Shown: positions 48,939-58,176, numbered from the stretch's first letter. The stretch is 64,000 bases of DNA from Synechococcus sp. M16.1 (GCF_014279895.1 NZ_CP047954.1:1550001-1614000); one strand, 5' to 3'. The notes: a model not told the origin generated them from the sequence alone. Translations and numbers: made by a program.

Positions 48939-49360
48939 GTTCAACCCCCACCCCCGTAACCCTCAAGCCGGACGTGCGGCTGCCTTTGCTGGTGGTGGCC
49001 CTTGGCCTGGCACTGCTGCCCCTGCCGCTTTCGCCCTGGCCCACCTTGGTGGTGGTGCTGTTCGGCCTGTTTCTGCTGATCCAGAGCGCCAGCCTTCGCT
49101 TGGAATTCAAGGAAGACGCTCTGATCGTGTGGCAAAACAGCCGCGAACTGCGGCGTTTCTCCTACGACCAATGGCTGAGCTGGCGACTGTTCGCCCCCTG
49201 GCTGCCGGGCCTGTTTTATTTCCGCGAAACCCAGAGCATTCACTTCCTGCCGATCCTGTTCAGCCCCAAGGAGCTGCGGGAACAGCTGGAACTGCGGGTG
49301 GGAGCACTGGAAGTGCCGAACGGCGACCCGGAAGACAGCACGAGCAAAAGCGAGGAATAG
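48935..49360 (+). CDS. DUF3119 family membrane protein
   Basis: A 141-residue protein with two adjacent hydrophobic segments (PLLVVALGLALLPLPL and PTLVVVLFGLFLLIQSA) followed by a PH-like soluble part (LRLEFKEDALIVWQNSRELR, FPYDQW-like FSYDQWLSWRLF). This fits DUF3119 of cyanobacteria and plastids. Its coupling to the MlaE permease suggests a role with lipid transport (inference). Confidence 0.8.
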   Translation: MSSTPTPVTLKPDVRLPLLVVALGLALLPLPLSPWPTLVVVLFGLFLLIQSASLRLEFKEDALIVWQNSRELRRFSYDQWLSWRLFAPWLPGLFYFRETQSIHFLPILFSPKELREQLELRVGALEVPNGDPEDSTSKSEE

Positions 49361-49467
49361 CACGATTTCGACACGATTTCGCGTAGACATCCATGCAATC
49401 TTGTGCGCCCTTGTCGCAGTTGTGATGCCACCTGTTTTTCTGCGGTCTGGTCGGCTGGAATGGAGGG

Positions 49468-50487
49468 ATGGAGAGCACGGCAGCTGACGCAATGCCCGAC
49501 GACAACGACCTGACCCCCAAGGCGCCTGAACCGGAGCAGCCCTCGGCGGAAACCAGCGGCGACACCAGCGCAGAACCCGCCAACACCACCAGCACCGAGC
49601 CCGCCGCCGCAGAAGCCAATCCCGTGATGGAGCTGGCACTGAAAGATCTGCAGGAACGCCGCGATGCACTGGAAGCGGAGATCACCGCCCTCAGCTCCCG
49701 CAAGCAGCAACTCGAGACCGAACTGAAGGCCAACTTCGCGGGCCAGTCCGACGCCATCGCCCGCCGCGTGAAGGGCTTCCAGGAGTACCTGGGCGGCGCC
49801 CTGCAGGACCTGGTGCAGAGCGTGGAAAACCTGGAGCTGGTGGTGCAGCCGATGGTGGTGCAGCCCTCCCCCCTCGATCAGGCGGAAGACAACGCAGCGG
49901 TGCCGGACAAGCCCGGAGAGAGCGCACCGCCTCCCGCGGTGGCCGACACCTTCCGCCCGGACGAAGAGCTGATCCGCCAGACCCTGGAGCGCTTCCTCAA
50001 ACAACCCGACGTCTACGCCGACCCCTGGAACCTGCGGCGCAGCATCGATGCCCGTGACACGGCTCTACTGGAGGACTGGTTCTTCAATCAAGGCGGACGG
50101 GGCGCCCAGCCCAGCCGCGGCACCCGGCCGCGCAACATCCTGGTGAGCGCGGCCCTGATCGCGGTGATCGGCGAGCTGTACGGCGATCAGTTCCAGTGCC
50201 TGGTACTGGCCGGCGGCCCCGAACGGCTCGGCGAATGGCGGCGCGGCCTGCAGGATGCCCTCGGCCTGGGCCGGGAAGACTTCGGCCCCAGCAGCGGCAT
50301 CGTGCTGTTCGAACGCCCGGAAGCCCTGGTGGAGCGGGCCGACCGGCTAGAGGAGCGTGGGGAAGTGCCCTTGATCCTGATCGATGCCGCCGAGCGCAGC
50401 GTCGACATCCCTGTGCTTCAGTTCCCCCTCTGGCTGGCCTTCGCGGCCGGACCAGGTGAACGCCTCGACGACAACGATCTGCTGTGA
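49468..50487 (+). CDS. DUF3086 family protein
   Basis: A 339-residue protein. Residues 1-50 are acidic and low in complexity; 50-95 form a coiled coil (ALKDLQERRDALEAEITAL); the C-terminal part (170-339) is a compact domain with LKQPDVYADPWNLRRSIDAR and LIAVIGELYGDQFQCLVLAG. This matches the cyanobacterial DUF3086 family of unknown function. Its stop overlaps the plsY GTG. Confidence 0.8.
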   Translation: MESTAADAMPDDNDLTPKAPEPEQPSAETSGDTSAEPANTTSTEPAAAEANPVMELALKDLQERRDALEAEITALSSRKQQLETELKANFAGQSDAIARRVKGFQEYLGGALQDLVQSVENLELVVQPMVVQPSPLDQAEDNAAVPDKPGESAPPPAVADTFRPDEELIRQTLERFLKQPDVYADPWNLRRSIDARDTALLEDWFFNQGGRGAQPSRGTRPRNILVSAALIAVIGELYGDQFQCLVLAGGPERLGEWRRGLQDALGLGREDFGPSSGIVLFERPEALVERADRLEERGEVPLILIDAAERSVDIPVLQFPLWLAFAAGPGERLDDNDLL

Positions 50488-51089
50488 CTCAAACAGCCCT
50501 CACTGCCCTGCTGCTCCTGGCCATCGGCTACCTGCTGGGAGCCATCCCCAGCGGTTACCTCGCCGGCCGCTGGCTCAAGGGCATCGACCTGCGCGACTGC
50601 GGCTCCGGCAGCACCGGAGCCACCAACGTGCTGCGCAACGTGGGCAAGGGCCCAGCCCTGGTGGTGTTCCTGATCGATGTGGGCAAAGGCGCCGTGGCGG
50701 TGCTGCTGGCGAAGAGCGTTGGCCTCAGCAACTGGCTGCAGGTGCTGGCGGGCCTGGCGGCGTTGGCGGGTCACATCTGGCCGGTGTGGCTGGGCTGGAA
50801 GGGCGGCAAGGCGGTGGCCACCGGCCTGGGCATGTTTTTGGGATTGGCCTGGCCGGTAGGGCTGGCCTGCTTTGGCCTGTTCATGGCCGTGATCTCGATC
50901 TTCCGGATCGTGTCGCTCTCCAGCGTGGTGGCCGCCATCGGATTACCGCTGTTGATGCTGCTCTCCGGCGGCAGCAGCGCCTACGTGGTGGTGTCGTTGG
51001 TGGCCAGCCTGATGGTGCTCTGGCGGCATCGCAGCAACATCGAGCGGCTGCTGGTGGGCACCGAACCCAAGATCGGGCAGAAGTCTTGA
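50484..51089 (+). CDS. plsY: Glycerol-3-phosphate acyltransferase PlsY
   Basis: A 201-residue membrane enzyme transferring acyl groups from acyl-phosphate to glycerol-3-phosphate, the first step of phospholipid synthesis. Motifs: GAIPSGYLAGRWLKGIDLRD, GSGSTGATNVLRNVGKGPAL and the later GHIWPVWLGWKGGKAVAT. GTG start overlapping the DUF3086 stop. Confidence 0.94.
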   Translation: MTQTALTALLLLAIGYLLGAIPSGYLAGRWLKGIDLRDCGSGSTGATNVLRNVGKGPALVVFLIDVGKGAVAVLLAKSVGLSNWLQVLAGLAALAGHIWPVWLGWKGGKAVATGLGMFLGLAWPVGLACFGLFMAVISIFRIVSLSSVVAAIGLPLLMLLSGGSSAYVVVSLVASLMVLWRHRSNIERLLVGTEPKIGQKS

Positions 51090-51108
51090 GCATTGCCGCC
51101 GGCAGCGA

Positions 51109-51837
51109 TCAGCCAATGAGCTCTGCACAACAGGCGGCAAATGCCGCACTGGGATCTTCAGCCTTGGTGATCGGCCGGCCGATCACCAGCTGACTGGCTC
51201 CTGCTGCAATCGCCTCCGCAGGCCCCATCACCCGGGCCTGATCACCCACGGCAGCACCTTTGGGGCGAATGCCTGGGGTGACCAAGGCAAATGTTTCGGG
51301 GTGCTGCGCCCGCAATGCCGCGGCCTCCAGTGGTGAACACACACACCCACCGATGCCAGCAGTCGCCGACAGCTGCGCCAACGCCGGCACCCGTTCGGCG
51401 ATGCCCTGGGCAATGGAGAGTTCCCGTTGCAGCCGTTGCTCCTCCCAGCTGGTAAGAACCGTCACCGCTAACAGCGTGGGGGCGGGTTGACCAGCACCTT
51501 GAGCTCCTTCCTCTGCCCCGGCCTGGGCTGCCTTGAGTGCTTCGCTGCCGGCGCAGGCATGCACCGTGATCAGCTCGGCCCCCAGCGCCGCCGCCCGCCG
51601 GCAAGCACCCGCCATCGTGGCCGGGATGTCGTGAAATTTGAGATCGAGGAACACCCGCAGCCCCTGCTCGCGCAGCTGGGCCACCACCTCCGGGCCCGCC
51701 TGCACAAACAGCTCCAGGCCCACCTTCACCCAGCGCAGCCCGTCCACCTGGCCGGCAAAGGCCAGCGCCTGCTCGGGCGCCATGCCATCGAGGGCAACGA
51801 TGATCCGATCGGAGGGGTCAGCGGGATGCAAGGTCAT
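51109..51837 (-). CDS. pyrF: Orotidine 5'-phosphate decarboxylase
   Basis: Last enzyme of UMP synthesis, 242 residues. The catalytic DxKxxD array is in [20 protein letters not shown] near the start and VTPGIRP with QLVIGRPIT near the end bind the phosphate. Translationally coupled to tyrS (one-base overlap at 51837) and convergent with plsY. Confidence 0.95.
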   Translation of the reverse strand: MTLHPADPSDRIIVALDGMAPEQALAFAGQVDGLRWVKVGLELFVQAGPEVVAQLREQGLRVFLDLKFHDIPATMAGACRRAAALGAELITVHACAGSEALKAAQAGAEEGAQGAGQPAPTLLAVTVLTSWEEQRLQRELSIAQGIAERVPALAQLSATAGIGGCVCSPLEAAALRAQHPETFALVTPGIRPKGAAVGDQARVMGPAEAIAAGASQLVIGRPITKAEDPSAAFAACCAELIG

Positions 51838-53084
51838 CAGCCCACCAAACGACGGAAGGTCTTCTTGCCCAATTGCAGCACCTTGCCCTCAAGCTCCGCC
51901 GCTGAGGCGAACTCCTGGTTGGGGTCGGTGATCTTCTCCCCCTCCAGCCGCGCCGCACCACCCTTGATCTGGCGGCGGGCCTCACTGCTGCTGGCGCAGA
52001 TCCCCACGGCACTGAACAGATAAAAGGCCTTGGCCGGGAAATTCACCTCCGCCAGAGACGCCTCGGGAACATCGGCGCCGGCATCACCGCTGCCTCCCAC
52101 CAGCGTGGCGGAATCGCTCTGGGCCTTCTGGGCGGCTTCGATGCCGTGGCGGCTGGCGGTCACCGCCAGGGCCATCGCCTTCTGCTTCTCGCGGGGGTTC
52201 TCCGGCAACGACGCCAGATCCAGGTCGGTCAGCAACGTGACGTAGTCGTCGATCGCCGCATCGCCGACCTTCTCCAGCTTGGAGTACATCGAGAGCGGAT
52301 CCTCCTCAAGCCCCACCACGTTGCCGAGGCTCTTGCTCATCTTCTGCACCCCGTCCAGACCCACCAGAATCGGCAGCAGCAGGCCGAACTGGGTGCCCTT
52401 GTTGAAGTGGCGCTGAAGGTCGCGGCCCATGACCACGTTGAACTTCTGGTCGGTGCCGCCCAGCTCCACATCCGCATTCACCGCCACCGAGTCGTAGCCC
52501 TGCAGCAACGGGTAAAGGAATTCATGCAGGGCGATCGGGGTTCCGCTGCCGTAGCGCTTGGAGAAGTCGTCCTTGGCCAGCATCTGGCCCACGGTGCCGG
52601 TGCCGAGCAGACCGATCACCGCCGGCAGGTCCATGGCCTCCAGCCACTCGGAGTTGTAGCGCACCTCCAGGCGGCCCGGGGTTTCGAAATCGAGCAGCGC
52701 CGTCTCCTTCGGCTGGTCTTGCCCCAACTGGCGCAAATAAGTGGAGGCGTTGGCGGCCACCTGCTCCTTGGTGAGCTGCACGCGCGTGGCGCTCTTGCCG
52801 GTGGGGTCGCCGATCCGCGCCGTGAAATCGCCGATGATCAGCACAGCCGTGTGGCCCGCATCCTGGAAGGCCCGCAATTTGCGGAACAGGATGCTGTGGC
52901 CCAGATGGATGTTGCTGCCGGTGGGGTCAATGCCCAGCTTCACTCGCAGCGGCCTGCCTTCTTTTTCGGCCTGGGCCAACCGGGCCGCCAGGGCCTGATC
53001 CGCATCACTGGGATCCCCGGCGGGGAAGAGGTCGGCCATGCCCCGCGACAGCCAATCCGGCAACGACGGGATGGAGTCCGGCAT
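51837..53084 (-). CDS. tyrS: Tyrosyl-tRNA synthetase
   Basis: A 415-residue class I synthetase of the TyrZ-like bacterial group. HIGH motif in [30 protein letters not shown] for tyrosine and ATP, and [10 protein letters not shown] as KMSKS. The C-terminal S4-like domain ([20 protein letters not shown]) binds the tRNA. ATG at 53084 is preferred to the one at 53096. Confidence 0.95.
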   Translation of the reverse strand: MPDSIPSLPDWLSRGMADLFPAGDPSDADQALAARLAQAEKEGRPLRVKLGIDPTGSNIHLGHSILFRKLRAFQDAGHTAVLIIGDFTARIGDPTGKSATRVQLTKEQVAANASTYLRQLGQDQPKETALLDFETPGRLEVRYNSEWLEAMDLPAVIGLLGTGTVGQMLAKDDFSKRYGSGTPIALHEFLYPLLQGYDSVAVNADVELGGTDQKFNVVMGRDLQRHFNKGTQFGLLLPILVGLDGVQKMSKSLGNVVGLEEDPLSMYSKLEKVGDAAIDDYVTLLTDLDLASLPENPREKQKAMALAVTASRHGIEAAQKAQSDSATLVGGSGDAGADVPEASLAEVNFPAKAFYLFSAVGICASSSEARRQIKGGAARLEGEKITDPNQEFASAAELEGKVLQLGKKTFRRLVG

Positions 53085-53144
53085 GGGGAGGCGCAACGAG
53101 CGAGCGCTGGCGATCGTACGAGTGCTGGTTCAGCTAAGGCTGTT

Positions 53145-53474
53145 TCAACTGGAAGGCGGCTGCTCGATCTGCGCCTTCATCCGCTCGAGGGTGGAGTTCA
53201 TCTGATCGAACATCTGCTCGGGGGTGATGCCGAACTGGCTGAGCTGGGTGCGCAGCTGCTCCACCGTGAGCTTGGCCTGGAAATCCTCCGAGAGTTCAAA
53301 GCGCTTCATGAACACCCGGTAGCGGCCCATCAGCTCTTCCATCGTCTCGATGAACTTCTTCTTGCCCTCCCGGTCGAACTTGCCGTACTCACTGCCCAGC
53401 TGCATCAGCTGCTGGTAATCGCTGAACAGGCGCTTGGCTTCGTCCTGAACGATGTCGGAATCGAAGAAGGCCAT
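53145..53474 (-). CDS. DUF1825 family protein
   Basis: A 109-residue helical protein starting MAFFDSDIVQDEAKRLFSDY, the diagnostic opening of the cyanobacterial DUF1825 family, followed by KKKFIETMEELMGRYRVFMK. Probably soluble; function unknown. It lies 60 bases upstream of tyrS on the same strand. Confidence 0.88.
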   Translation of the reverse strand: MAFFDSDIVQDEAKRLFSDYQQLMQLGSEYGKFDREGKKKFIETMEELMGRYRVFMKRFELSEDFQAKLTVEQLRTQLSQFGITPEQMFDQMNSTLERMKAQIEQPPSS

Positions 53475-53648
53475 CGTCGGCGTTGCTCACTGCTTCGGCA
53501 AAGTCTGCCAAGGATTCGCCAGGGGCAACGGGGGTGATCGCCGCACCTTTGATGGCCGTTCACGCAAAGGTTTTGTACGGTCTTGCTGACCCGCACCACC
53601 CTTCGAGAGCATCCAAATTCATGGTGAGTTTCGGGCCGCCTCCAGGAC

Positions 53649-54383
53649 GTGGACTTCACTGCTCAGCTCGGCGCGATGCGTGAGCTTCCCCAGCGCCATC
53701 GGCATCTGTTGGAGGGCCGCCGCATTGTGGTGGCCTCCGCCGATCGCGTCTTGATCAGCGGCCTGGTACACAGCCTCAACGGCATCGGCTCCCTGGCGGG
53801 GGCCGCCAGCACCGAAACAGAAGCCCTCGCCTGCCTTCGCAACACAGCCGCTGATCTGCTGATCTGCAGCGACCAGCTCGAGCGCGGTACCGGCCCCTCC
53901 CTGGTGGCAGCCGCCAAGGCCCAGCAGCCCTCCCTGCGCTGCCTGATGTTGATTCAGCGCCCGTTGCTCAGCACGATTCACGCCGCGGCCAAGGCGCAAT
54001 GCGAAGGGCTCTGCAGCCATGAGCGCATCGGCAACGGCGGCCTGCTCAGCGTGCTGCGCGCCATGGAGAGCGATGGCAGCCACATGGATCCGGTGATTGC
54101 CGGCGTGGCCAACCACGACCGTGGCCCCAAAGGCGCCGCCCATCCCCTCAGCGACGTGCTGAGCCTGCGGGAAGAGGACGTGCTGCGCGGGCTCTGCAAG
54201 GGCCTCAGCAATCAGGAGATTGCCGATCAGCTGCACCTCTCGATTGAAACCACCAAGCACTGCGTCACCGGACTGCTGCGCAAACTCGATGCCAAAAGCC
54301 GCACCCAGGCGGTGCTGATCGCCTTTCAGCGCAACCTGGTGGATCCACCGCTGCCGATTCCCCGCTGGACCCCCTCGACCTGA
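53649..54383 (+). CDS. LuxR-type regulator with degenerate receiver domain
   Basis: A 244-residue protein. Residues 20-140 look like a response-regulator receiver, but the phospho-acceptor region reads LLICSDQLERGTG, the expected Thr/Ser strand is CLMLIQRP, and the conserved Lys is not seen, so normal phosphorylation is doubtful. Residues 165-230 form a LuxR DNA-binding domain (LSLREEDVLRGLCKGLSNQE, IADQLHLSIETTKHC, GLLRKLDAKSRTQAV). Start GTG at 53649, or ATG at 53676. Target genes unknown; the next gene begins 95 bases downstream. Confidence 0.85.
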   Translation: MDFTAQLGAMRELPQRHRHLLEGRRIVVASADRVLISGLVHSLNGIGSLAGAASTETEALACLRNTAADLLICSDQLERGTGPSLVAAAKAQQPSLRCLMLIQRPLLSTIHAAAKAQCEGLCSHERIGNGGLLSVLRAMESDGSHMDPVIAGVANHDRGPKGAAHPLSDVLSLREEDVLRGLCKGLSNQEIADQLHLSIETTKHCVTGLLRKLDAKSRTQAVLIAFQRNLVDPPLPIPRWTPST

Positions 54384-54478
54384 AGGAACCCGTTCGGTGC
54401 CAGAACAACCAGATGCGCCAGTTGCGCTGACGCAGTCCCTGCACACTCGTTAAGGTCAGCCCAACTCTGCTGAGCAGC

Positions 54479-55048
54479 ATGCCCCGCAGCCACTGGTTGG
54501 ATCCCCTGGCCAGGCGGGTGCTGCAGGCCACCGGACAGCTGCCAGCATCACCCCGGCAGGCCGCCGCGCAACCTTTACCAACACTGCCCGAGCCGCCGGC
54601 TTGGGTGATGGATGTGAACCGGGCCAGCCGCGATCAGTGGCTGCAACTGCCCGGCTGCAGCCAGGACACAGCCGATCTGCTGGTGCGGCTGCAGCGGGGT
54701 GGGGTGCAATTCGCCAGTGCCGATGATCTGTTCCGGCTGCTGGAGCTGCCGAGCGATCTGGCCAGGCTCTGGACCCCCCATCTGCTCTTCCAGTGGCACG
54801 GCGATGCCCCACCGCAGCCGCAGGCCGCTCCCCTCGACCTCAACAACGCCAGCGCCGATCAGCTGGCGCTGCTGGGCTGGCCCGAACAACGGCTGGCCAA
54901 CCTGATGCGCGAACGCCGCCGCGCCGGTTTCAAGGATCTGGCCGATCTGCAGGAGCGGCTCTGCCTTCCCGCCAGCAGCGTGGAAGCCCTGATCGGCCGG
55001 GTGAGTTTCGGCAGCCGCCGCGCCGGGCCCAGCCTGCCGCTGCCCTGA
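54479..55048 (+). CDS. Protein with two ComEA-like helix-hairpin-helix domains
   Basis: A 189-residue protein holding two copies of the ComEA-type HhH motif: VMDVNRASRDQWLQLPGCSQ (about 42-61) and LDLNNASADQLALLGWPEQ (about 120-138), each followed by a RLQRGG- or RRAGF-like turn. HhH pairs bind the DNA backbone without sequence preference. There is no signal peptide or membrane anchor, unlike ComEA of competence systems, so it is probably cytoplasmic. Its TGA overlaps the ATG of the GIY-YIG gene by one base. Confidence 0.85.
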   Translation: MPRSHWLDPLARRVLQATGQLPASPRQAAAQPLPTLPEPPAWVMDVNRASRDQWLQLPGCSQDTADLLVRLQRGGVQFASADDLFRLLELPSDLARLWTPHLLFQWHGDAPPQPQAAPLDLNNASADQLALLGWPEQRLANLMRERRRAGFKDLADLQERLCLPASSVEALIGRVSFGSRRAGPSLPLP

Positions 55049-55620
55049 TGCAGGGGGATCTGTTCTCCACCGGTGCGCTGGCCTTCAACAACGGGCCTGA
55101 CCTGCCCCTGCAACGGGAACAGCTGCTCGCCTGGCAAGCGCGGCTGCATGCCCATCAGGCGCCGCTGTTCCGCGGCGAAAGCGCCAGCACGGCCCAGGGG
55201 GATCTGTTCGGTGCCAGCCCCGATGACGCTGCGGCGGCCATCGATCCACTGGCCCTAACCCCCCTGGCGATGAGTTTCTGGCGCTGGCCGGAACCCTCTC
55301 ACCGCGGAGCAGCGATTTATCTGGTGATGGACAGGCCAGTCCAGCTGGAGCAGCCGCTTCTGCTGTATGTGGGCGAAACCCTGGCGGCCGAGCGCCGCTG
55401 GAAAGGTGATCACGACTGCAAGGCCTACCTCGCGGCCTACGGCGAAGCCCTGCAGCGCTGTGAGCTGAGCGCTCAGCTGAGCATCCGCTTCAGTTGTGAT
55501 GTGCCCAAGGCCACCCGCGCCCGGCGGGCCCTGGAACAACAGCTGATCCAACGCTGGTGGCCGCCGTTTAACAAAGAAACCCGCCAGCGCTGGGCCACCC
55601 CCTTCACCGCAGAGCTTTAG
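55048..55620 (+). CDS. GIY-YIG nuclease-like protein
   Basis: A 190-residue protein with a GIY-YIG-like domain in its second half: AAIYLVMDRP (GIY strand), LLLYVGETLAAERRWKGDH (YIG strand, Tyr and Arg) and ALEQQLIQRWWPPFNKE (catalytic Glu and Asn). All usual active-site residues seem present. The N-terminal 70 residues contain two GDLF repeats (QGDLFSTG, QGDLFGAS) resembling a binding peptide. Coupled to a HhH gene. Confidence 0.78.
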   Translation: MQGDLFSTGALAFNNGPDLPLQREQLLAWQARLHAHQAPLFRGESASTAQGDLFGASPDDAAAAIDPLALTPLAMSFWRWPEPSHRGAAIYLVMDRPVQLEQPLLLYVGETLAAERRWKGDHDCKAYLAAYGEALQRCELSAQLSIRFSCDVPKATRARRALEQQLIQRWWPPFNKETRQRWATPFTAEL

Positions 55621-55676
55621 GGGCCGAGGGCGTCGCACAGGATCGCTACGCTCATCCTTTGTTGATGCGTCCACCC

Positions 55677-57146
55677 ATGCGCTTCTCCCTGTCCTCCGCC
55701 GGTTTGCAGGATTGGAACGGCGATGTGCTGGCGGTGGGGCTGCCCCAGGGCGATGTCGATGCCACGGCAACGGCCCTGGAACAACGCTTTGCCGGCATCA
55801 CCGAGGCCCTCAAGCAGCAGGAGTTCAAAGGCAAGCCCGGTGATCAACTGGTGATCACGCCCCTGGGCGGGGGCCCGCAGCGCCTGGTGGTGCTGGGCCT
55901 GGGCGAGAGCGATGGGATCGACGCCGAGCGCCTGCGCGGCGCCGCCGCCCGAGCCGCCAAGGCCGCCATCGGTTGTGAGGGCAGCCTCGGCCTGCACCTG
56001 CCCTGGGCGGGAACTGAGGCCACAGAAGCCGCCCGCATCTGTGCTGAAGCGGTGCGGCTCTGCCTCTACAAAGACCAACGCTTCCGCAAGGAGCCGGACC
56101 CGCGCCGGATCCCCGAGGGCCTGGAGCTGATCGACCTCGACCCCGCCGCCGAAAGCGGCTTTGCAGCAGTGAATGCCACCTGCGCCGGTGTGGAACTGGC
56201 CCGGGAGCTGGTGGCGGCCCCTCCGAACGTGGTCACCCCAGCGGCCCTCGCCGACACGGCCGCTGGCATCGCCAAGGACCATGGCCTTGAGCTCAAGGTG
56301 CTCGAGCGCAGCGACTGCGAAGCCAAGGGCATGGGGGCCTTCCTGGCGGTGAGCCAGGGCTCCGATCTACCCCCCAAGTTCATCCACCTGATCTATCGCC
56401 CCGAGGGCGAGGTGAAACGCCGCGTTGCCCTGGTGGGCAAAGGCCTCACCTTCGATTCCGGCGGTTACAACCTCAAGGTTGGGGCGGCCCAGATCGACAT
56501 GATGAAGTTCGACATGGGCGGCAGTGCCGCTGTGATCGGTGCCATGCGCAGCATCGCCGAACTCAAGCCGGCCGGCATTGAGGTGCACATGGTGGTGGCC
56601 TCCTGCGAAAACATGGTGAATGGCTCCGCCGTCCACCCCGGCGACATCGTCACGGCCGCCAACGGCATGACGATTGAGATCAACAACACCGACGCCGAAG
56701 GCCGCCTCACCCTGGCCGATGCCCTGCTCTACGCCTGTGAGCAGAAGCCCGATGCCGTGGTGGATCTGGCCACCCTCACCGGAGCCTGCGTGATTGCTCT
56801 GGGGGATGAGATGGCCGGGCTGTGGTCCAACAATGACGATCTGGCGGAGGCCCTCGATGCCGCTGCTCAGACGGGCGGTGAAGGGCTCTGGCGCATGCCA
56901 CTGCGGCAGTCCTACAGGGATGGATTGAAGTCGTTGCTAGCCGACATGAAGAACACCGGCCCGCGGCCCGGTGGTTCGATCACAGCAGCGCTGTTCCTCA
57001 AGGAGTTCGTAGCCAAAGACACCGCCTGGGCCCACATCGACATCGCCGGCCCGGTCTGGAGTGACAAGGGCAAAGGGGTCAATCCCGCTGGTGCCACAGG
57101 CTACGGCGTACGCACCCTGGTGAACTGGGTGCTGGCCCAGTCATGA
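55677..57146 (+). CDS. pepA: Leucyl aminopeptidase (cytosol, M17)
   Basis: A 489-residue M17 aminopeptidase. The two-metal active site is in VGKGLTFDSGGYNLK, DMGGSAAVIGAM and the signature NTDAEGRLTLADAL; the N-terminal domain covers about 1-165. In the family it releases N-terminal amino acids. ATG at 55677 gives the best N-terminus; ATG 55665 and TTG 55659 are alternatives. Its stop overlaps the next small gene. Confidence 0.95.
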   Translation: MRFSLSSAGLQDWNGDVLAVGLPQGDVDATATALEQRFAGITEALKQQEFKGKPGDQLVITPLGGGPQRLVVLGLGESDGIDAERLRGAAARAAKAAIGCEGSLGLHLPWAGTEATEAARICAEAVRLCLYKDQRFRKEPDPRRIPEGLELIDLDPAAESGFAAVNATCAGVELARELVAAPPNVVTPAALADTAAGIAKDHGLELKVLERSDCEAKGMGAFLAVSQGSDLPPKFIHLIYRPEGEVKRRVALVGKGLTFDSGGYNLKVGAAQIDMMKFDMGGSAAVIGAMRSIAELKPAGIEVHMVVASCENMVNGSAVHPGDIVTAANGMTIEINNTDAEGRLTLADALLYACEQKPDAVVDLATLTGACVIALGDEMAGLWSNNDDLAEALDAAAQTGGEGLWRMPLRQSYRDGLKSLLADMKNTGPRPGGSITAALFLKEFVAKDTAWAHIDIAGPVWSDKGKGVNPAGATGYGVRTLVNWVLAQS

Positions 57147-57379
57147 GCCGCTCCCCGGTGCGCTGGTACATCAAGGCCCAGCTGGGGGTGCTGCTGCTCC
57201 CGGTGGGCCTCTGCCTGTTCGGCGAGGCGGTGAGCCGCAAGGTGGTTCAGATGCTGGGCAAGGACGCAGGCCCCTGGTTCTGGTACGGAACCCTCAGCCT
57301 GATCTGCATCAACGCCGGCATCGGCCTGATGATCGACAGCGGACTGACCCGAGGCTTTCCAGGACGACGTCAGAACTGA
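57143..57379 (+). CDS. Small two-helix membrane protein
   Basis: A 78-residue protein with an ATGA overlap to pepA. Two hydrophobic segments, LGVLLLPVGLCLFGEAV and WYGTLSLICINAGIGLMI, flank a short basic loop (SRKVVQMLGKDAG). I do not recognise a family. Coupling to pepA supports a real gene. Confidence 0.7.
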   Translation: MSRSPVRWYIKAQLGVLLLPVGLCLFGEAVSRKVVQMLGKDAGPWFWYGTLSLICINAGIGLMIDSGLTRGFPGRRQN

Positions 57380-57410
57380 TCAGGGTGCCCAGGTTCCGGA
57401 CGAAAAATCC

Positions 57411-57593
57411 TCAGGAAGCAACAGCCTGCAATTCGAGTGTGCGGTCTGGGGTTTCCAATGCATGAATCTGCCACCGTGCTCGCTCGGAGCAGGTTTCCAA
57501 CACCCGATCAAGATCATCCGATGCGTGCTTCGGCGACGCGTAGGGACCGATATGACGGGTGCCAAGACCATCCTTAATGGTCAGCAGATACAT
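57411..57593 (-). CDS. Small protein of unknown function with a strong RBS
   Basis: A 60-residue protein, MYLLTIKDGLGTRHIGPYAS..., preceded by AGGAGGG about seven bases before the ATG, one of the best Shine-Dalgarno sites in the window. The fold seems to be a small alpha/beta domain (IGPYASPKHASDDLDRVLET). Convergent with the pepA-linked gene. Likely picocyanobacterial, function unknown. Confidence 0.65.
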   Translation of the reverse strand: MYLLTIKDGLGTRHIGPYASPKHASDDLDRVLETCSERARWQIHALETPDRTLELQAVAS

Positions 57594-57816
57594 ACAACCC
57601 TCCTCTCACCGCCTGATCGTAAGCATTGGCTCAAGCATCGTCGATGGCCGGAAACCCGTCTGTTCACTGAGAACTTGCTGAATCAATCAAGTTGCCGCGC
57701 TTAATCTTTTCAACAGGTTGGATGTTGGTTTCTTAAGGAATTCGACCAGATTTGATCAAGTAACGGCCGGCGAAATCCCCTGGAGCGATACGGGGTATCA
57801 CTCCATTTCATCGGGC
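57594..57816. other. Intergenic stretch with one hairpin
   Basis: No convincing gene. At 57782-57804 GGAGCGATAC/GTATCACTCC form a hairpin with one mismatch and a 3-base loop, 13 bases after the stop of the small gene at 57817; it may terminate that minus-strand gene, though no T run follows. Confidence 0.4.
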
Positions 57817-57984
57817 TCAGTTGGCTTCAGTGACAGCCGCTGGCGCAGCAGACCTGCCAGACATCTCACGCAAAGAGCCAGCAGCACAGAGGGTTGAAAG
57901 CGCGATCGCAACCAGGGCGGCGCTGTTGATCAGCTTGAGCGCGACGGGCAGATGGGTGTTGACCATCTCGCGAACGTTTGCCAT
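57817..57984 (-). CDS. 55-residue membrane-anchored protein
   Basis: ATG at 57984 opens MANVREMVNTHLPVALKLI..., with one hydrophobic helix (about 15-36, NSAALVAIALSTLCAAG) and a polar Ala-rich tail. No Shine-Dalgarno site is evident. Upstream, TTCATAGTG occurs twice (57994-58002 and 58009-58017), the first copy inside the inverted repeat GTTCA-TAG-TGAAC, which may be an operator. Function unknown. Confidence 0.5.
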   Translation of the reverse strand: MANVREMVNTHLPVALKLINSAALVAIALSTLCAAGSLREMSGRSAAPAAVTEAN

Positions 57985-58144
57985 GGAAAAAAGTTCATAG
58001 TGAACATCTTCATAGTGCGGCCCCTGTCAACGCAGCGAGGGCGCCCGCAGAGCCCGGCCTTTTTGTCGTAATGGCGACGACCAGCCACGGGAGCCCAGGC
58101 CATCCTGCGAGGGCTTCTTTCGGTGAAGGGGCAATGCGTCGAGT

Positions 58145-58176
58145 GGGGGCACTTAGGGAACACCCCCTCTTTTTTT
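58145..58176 (+). terminator. Possible rho-independent terminator
   Basis: GGGGG (58145-58149) and CCCCC (58163-58167) form a short GC stem with a 13-base loop, followed by TCTTTTTTT ending at 58176 on the + strand. No + strand gene precedes it closely, so it may end a short RNA arising between 57985 and 58145. The stem is short, so confidence is limited. Confidence 0.45.
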
